From Kiritimatiellia bacterium (lineage in GTDB: Bacteria; Verrucomicrobiota; Kiritimatiellia; RFP12; UBA1067): a stretch of DNA of 8,043 nucleotides. Every line of letters starts with the position of its first letter. Position 1 is the stretch's first letter. This document shows positions 6,398-8,043 of this stretch, piece after piece. The stretch lies in the NCBI GenBank assembly GCA_024405255.1, contig JAKSOY010000204.1, positions 1 to 8,043 of the forward strand, in the 5' to 3' direction. Under the pieces are notes generated by a model. That model was not told the DNA's origin. It searched no databases and worked only from the letters and a program-made list of their open reading frames with translations. A program made the position numbers and the translations under genes.

Positions 6398-6422
6398 CAA
6401 CTGTCAATGACCGCCAGCTTTT

Positions 6423-7499
6423 TTAAATGAAAAGCCTGCCGCACGACTCCAAGAACGTGCGCACCGCCCGGATGCGTTCCTGTCGTTCTGGGTCCTTGTT
6501 CGTCCCCCTAAGTGCCTCTGCGAGGAACCAGCAGAACACCCCGCATTCGTAGACCGTTTTCTCAGTGAGGATCGCAGAGATGCAATTCCGGACGGCCGAA
6601 CTTGTCACATACCATGAATCCCCCGATGCGGGAACCATGTCAAGAAGTCCGTTTCGCTTCAGCCAATCGGCAAGCAGATTGAGGGCCTCCTCGCTTGGAA
6701 TTTGCACAACGCGATCCGGCAGGAGCGCAGCCACCATGCGATTGAAACGAGCCTTCTTGTTTCCCCCGAACAGCAAGTTGAACTCCTTCCGCTGTTCCTC
6801 GATAAAATCCGCATCGCCTGGGCGACAAGCAATGCGGGCGCAGAGCATGCGGCAATCCGTCTTGTCCACCGCATTCCATTCGGATTCCGCCATCGAGCAA
6901 TTCGCATATGCACCCAGATGCGCAACCTTGTTATCGACAGAATAGATCAGTTCGCGGAGGTCTTCTTCCGAAGCAGTCACCCATTCGACTCGCTCAAACC
7001 GCCCGCAAGCCTCCTCATATCCTGCGACATACGGATGGCCGTCCCCCATCAGGGCTTCATACAGCTTGTTCAGCACAATCCGCCCACGCCGTGCATTCTC
7101 CTGCGCAATCTTCCGTTCAATCTGAATGCGTCCGGCGCACCTTCTGAACGGCAACAATCGATCCAATGCAATGTAAACCAGCCCTCCCGGCTCGAAGCCG
7201 ACGTCTGCAAGACATTCGCAACCCACGAACGCACCGCCCCCAACAACCCGAAGGTTCTTCGGCAAGGTCACAGAAGTCAGCCTTTTGCAATGCGCAAAGG
7301 CACATCGACCGATTTCCTCCACCCCCTCCGAGAAAACGATCTCCTCAAGGTGCGGGCAACTCGAAAATGCGGATACGCCAATCTTCCGAACGACCGGCCC
7401 GAGCTCGACACGGACTATGGCGTCCTTGTCTTCCGCATCGGTCAGATAATCCGGAACGACCTCGTCGTTACAGACAAGGGTACCATTTTCAACTTTCAT
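6423..7499 (-). CDS. BspA-type leucine-rich repeat protein with unknown C-terminal region (358 aa)
   Basis: Residues about 34-102 form three LRR_5 (BspA/TpLRR-type) repeats of 23 residues: the pattern V-x-x-I-G-x-x-A-F-x-x-C-x-x-L-x-x-I/V is seen with AF at 44-45, 67-68 and 90-91 and the conserved Cys at 48, 71 and 94. Such repeats usually mediate protein binding. There is no signal peptide or membrane segment, so unlike surface BspA proteins this one should stay in the cytoplasm. The remaining ~250 residues are helical, Cys-containing and unfamiliar. The ATG at 7499 has AAAGGAG 5 nt upstream. A second ATG at 7514 overlaps the preceding stop as ATGA but has no Shine-Dalgarno of its own, so it is less likely. 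The gene lies 11 bp after the DUF2779 gene and is followed by a terminator, so the two form the end of one operon and may work together. Confidence 0.85.
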   Translation of the reverse strand: MKVENGTLVCNDEVVPDYLTDAEDKDAIVRVELGPVVRKIGVSAFSSCPHLEEIVFSEGVEEIGRCAFAHCKRLTSVTLPKNLRVVGGGAFVGCECLADVGFEPGGLVYIALDRLLPFRRCAGRIQIERKIAQENARRGRIVLNKLYEALMGDGHPYVAGYEEACGRFERVEWVTASEEDLRELIYSVDNKVAHLGAYANCSMAESEWNAVDKTDCRMLCARIACRPGDADFIEEQRKEFNLLFGGNKKARFNRMVAALLPDRVVQIPSEEALNLLADWLKRNGLLDMVPASGDSWYVTSSAVRNCISAILTEKTVYECGVFCWFLAEALRGTNKDPERQERIRAVRTFLESCGRLFI

Positions 7500-7504
7500 T
7501 CGAT

Positions 7505-7511
7505 CTCCTTT
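7505..7511 (-). promoter_or_regulatory. Shine-Dalgarno site deciding the LRR gene start
   Basis: AAAGGAG on the minus strand, 5 nt before the ATG at 7499. It lies within codons 2-4 of the alternative ATG at 7514, which overlaps the DUF2779 stop, so it favours the shorter protein. Confidence 0.7.
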
Positions 7512-8043
7512 CATTGTCTAATCATGTCGTTGAAATATTCCCAGATGAACACCATCGCCAGGGTGTCCAGCTCGCAGTAGCGGAAGAGCGCCTTGACAAG
7601 CGCCTCCCTCTTTGCCGGTTCCTGCTGGCAGAACTGAAGGAGCCCGTAGGCCCACAGCGCAGCGCCGCCATTGTTGATCTGTCCGTCAACATCGGAGGAC
7701 GTCTCGACAGTTTCGTCCGTCGACTCCTCGGCCCGGCGAACGACGTCCTGCGACGATTCGGGGAAGAACGAAGCGATTCCGTCTAGCAGCTTGTACGGAT
7801 TGAGGACCTCTCCGCCATCCTCGACAATCCACGCCTTTGGCGATTCCGGGGAAATGTTCTTGCTCGGGATCTCGCTACCGTAAATCGGCCTCGAATACTT
7901 ACCGCGCAGCAGCTTGCTGGTGTTCAGGACGGCCGGAAGGACGACCTTGATCGAGTTGCTGCCCTTCATAATCGGCTCGTGGTGAAGGCGCTTGGCGACG
8001 TCCCAGAGATCCACCATGTCACGCGGCGGACGCTGCACGTCGC
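7511..8043 (-). CDS. DUF2779-domain protein, C-terminal part (N-terminus outside the window)
   Basis: The frame is open to the window edge and ends with TGA at 7511. The visible ~176 residues carry the hallmarks of the DUF2779 C-terminus: a VDLWDVAKRLHH segment, then MKGSNSIKVVLPAVL (the G-S-x-S-I-K-x-V-L-P-A signature), INNGGAALWAYGLLQF, and near the end the YCELDTLAMV motif that in this family follows a helix. DUF2779 has an RNase H-like/exonuclease-type character, and full proteins are several hundred residues long, often with a PD-(D/E)XK nuclease domain in front; that part would lie outside this window, so nuclease activity cannot be judged here. A GTG at 8038 is internal and should not be taken as the start. 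It is followed 11 bp later by the LRR gene. Confidence 0.85.
   Translation of the reverse strand, partial: DVQRPPRDMVDLWDVAKRLHHEPIMKGSNSIKVVLPAVLNTSKLLRGKYSRPIYGSEIPSKNISPESPKAWIVEDGGEVLNPYKLLDGIASFFPESSQDVVRRAEESTDETVETSSDVDGQINNGGAALWAYGLLQFCQQEPAKREALVKALFRYCELDTLAMVFIWEYFNDMIRQ

Noticed and set aside
6297..6407. N-terminal extension of the 195-aa protein to 6407
   Set aside because: It would translate through the terminator stem and the Shine-Dalgarno site that serves the ATG at 6296.
1..8043. CRISPR array, tRNA, rRNA or insertion sequence
   Set aside because: I saw no regularly spaced repeats, no tRNA-like cloverleaf, no transposase and no terminal inverted repeats by eye; a tRNA scan and a repeat search would settle this.

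Overview
The window reads almost entirely on the minus strand, so transcription runs from high to low coordinates. It holds densely packed bacterial or phage-type genes. Nearly every gene has a strong AAAGGAG-type Shine-Dalgarno site 5-8 nt before its ATG. Most of the window (about 774-8043) is GC-rich with GC-rich third codon positions, which also produces long spurious ORFs on the opposite strand. The lowest coordinates (about 1-770) are visibly AT-richer. Nothing identifies the host with certainty. DUF2779, a BspA-type leucine-rich repeat protein and a phage/plasmid-like replication-repair cluster would suit a genomic island, prophage remnant or large plasmid of a GC-rich Gram-negative bacterium, for example of the Planctomycetes/Verrucomicrobia/Lentisphaerae group. 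That placement is inference only.

In transcription order: (1) 8043-7511 is the C-terminal part of a DUF2779 protein that enters from outside the window. (2) 7499-6423 is a cytoplasmic BspA-type LRR protein with a large C-terminal region I do not recognise. (3) 6397-6365 is a rho-independent terminator that closes this first unit. (4) 6296-907 is a tight five-gene run: a 195-aa conserved-looking protein with an acidic tail, a 232-aa uncharacterised protein, an ATP-dependent DNA ligase, a DUF932-like phage/plasmid protein, and an SF2 DEAH helicase fused to a SprT-like domain. Gaps are 12 and 20 bp or overlaps of 8 and 4 bp, so the five are very probably co-transcribed and translationally coupled. 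(5) 874-731 is a 47-aa ORF with an excellent ribosome binding site. Its first ~35 residues resemble the start of the DnaA AAA+ domain, but it stops before Walker A. (6) 738-160 is an AT-richer Cys/His-containing unknown with no visible Shine-Dalgarno. (7) 67-1 is the start of a further gene leaving the window.

The five-gene run looks like a DNA replication, repair or recombination module: helicase and ligase enzymes, DUF932, two small unknown partners, and originally perhaps a DnaA-like loader. Two points stand out. The SprT-like domain has HAMIH where the metalloprotease motif HExxH is expected, so the catalytic Glu is Ala. The DnaA-like ORF is cut exactly where base composition changes, pointing to an insertion, deletion or recombination junction, or to a chimeric assembly join.
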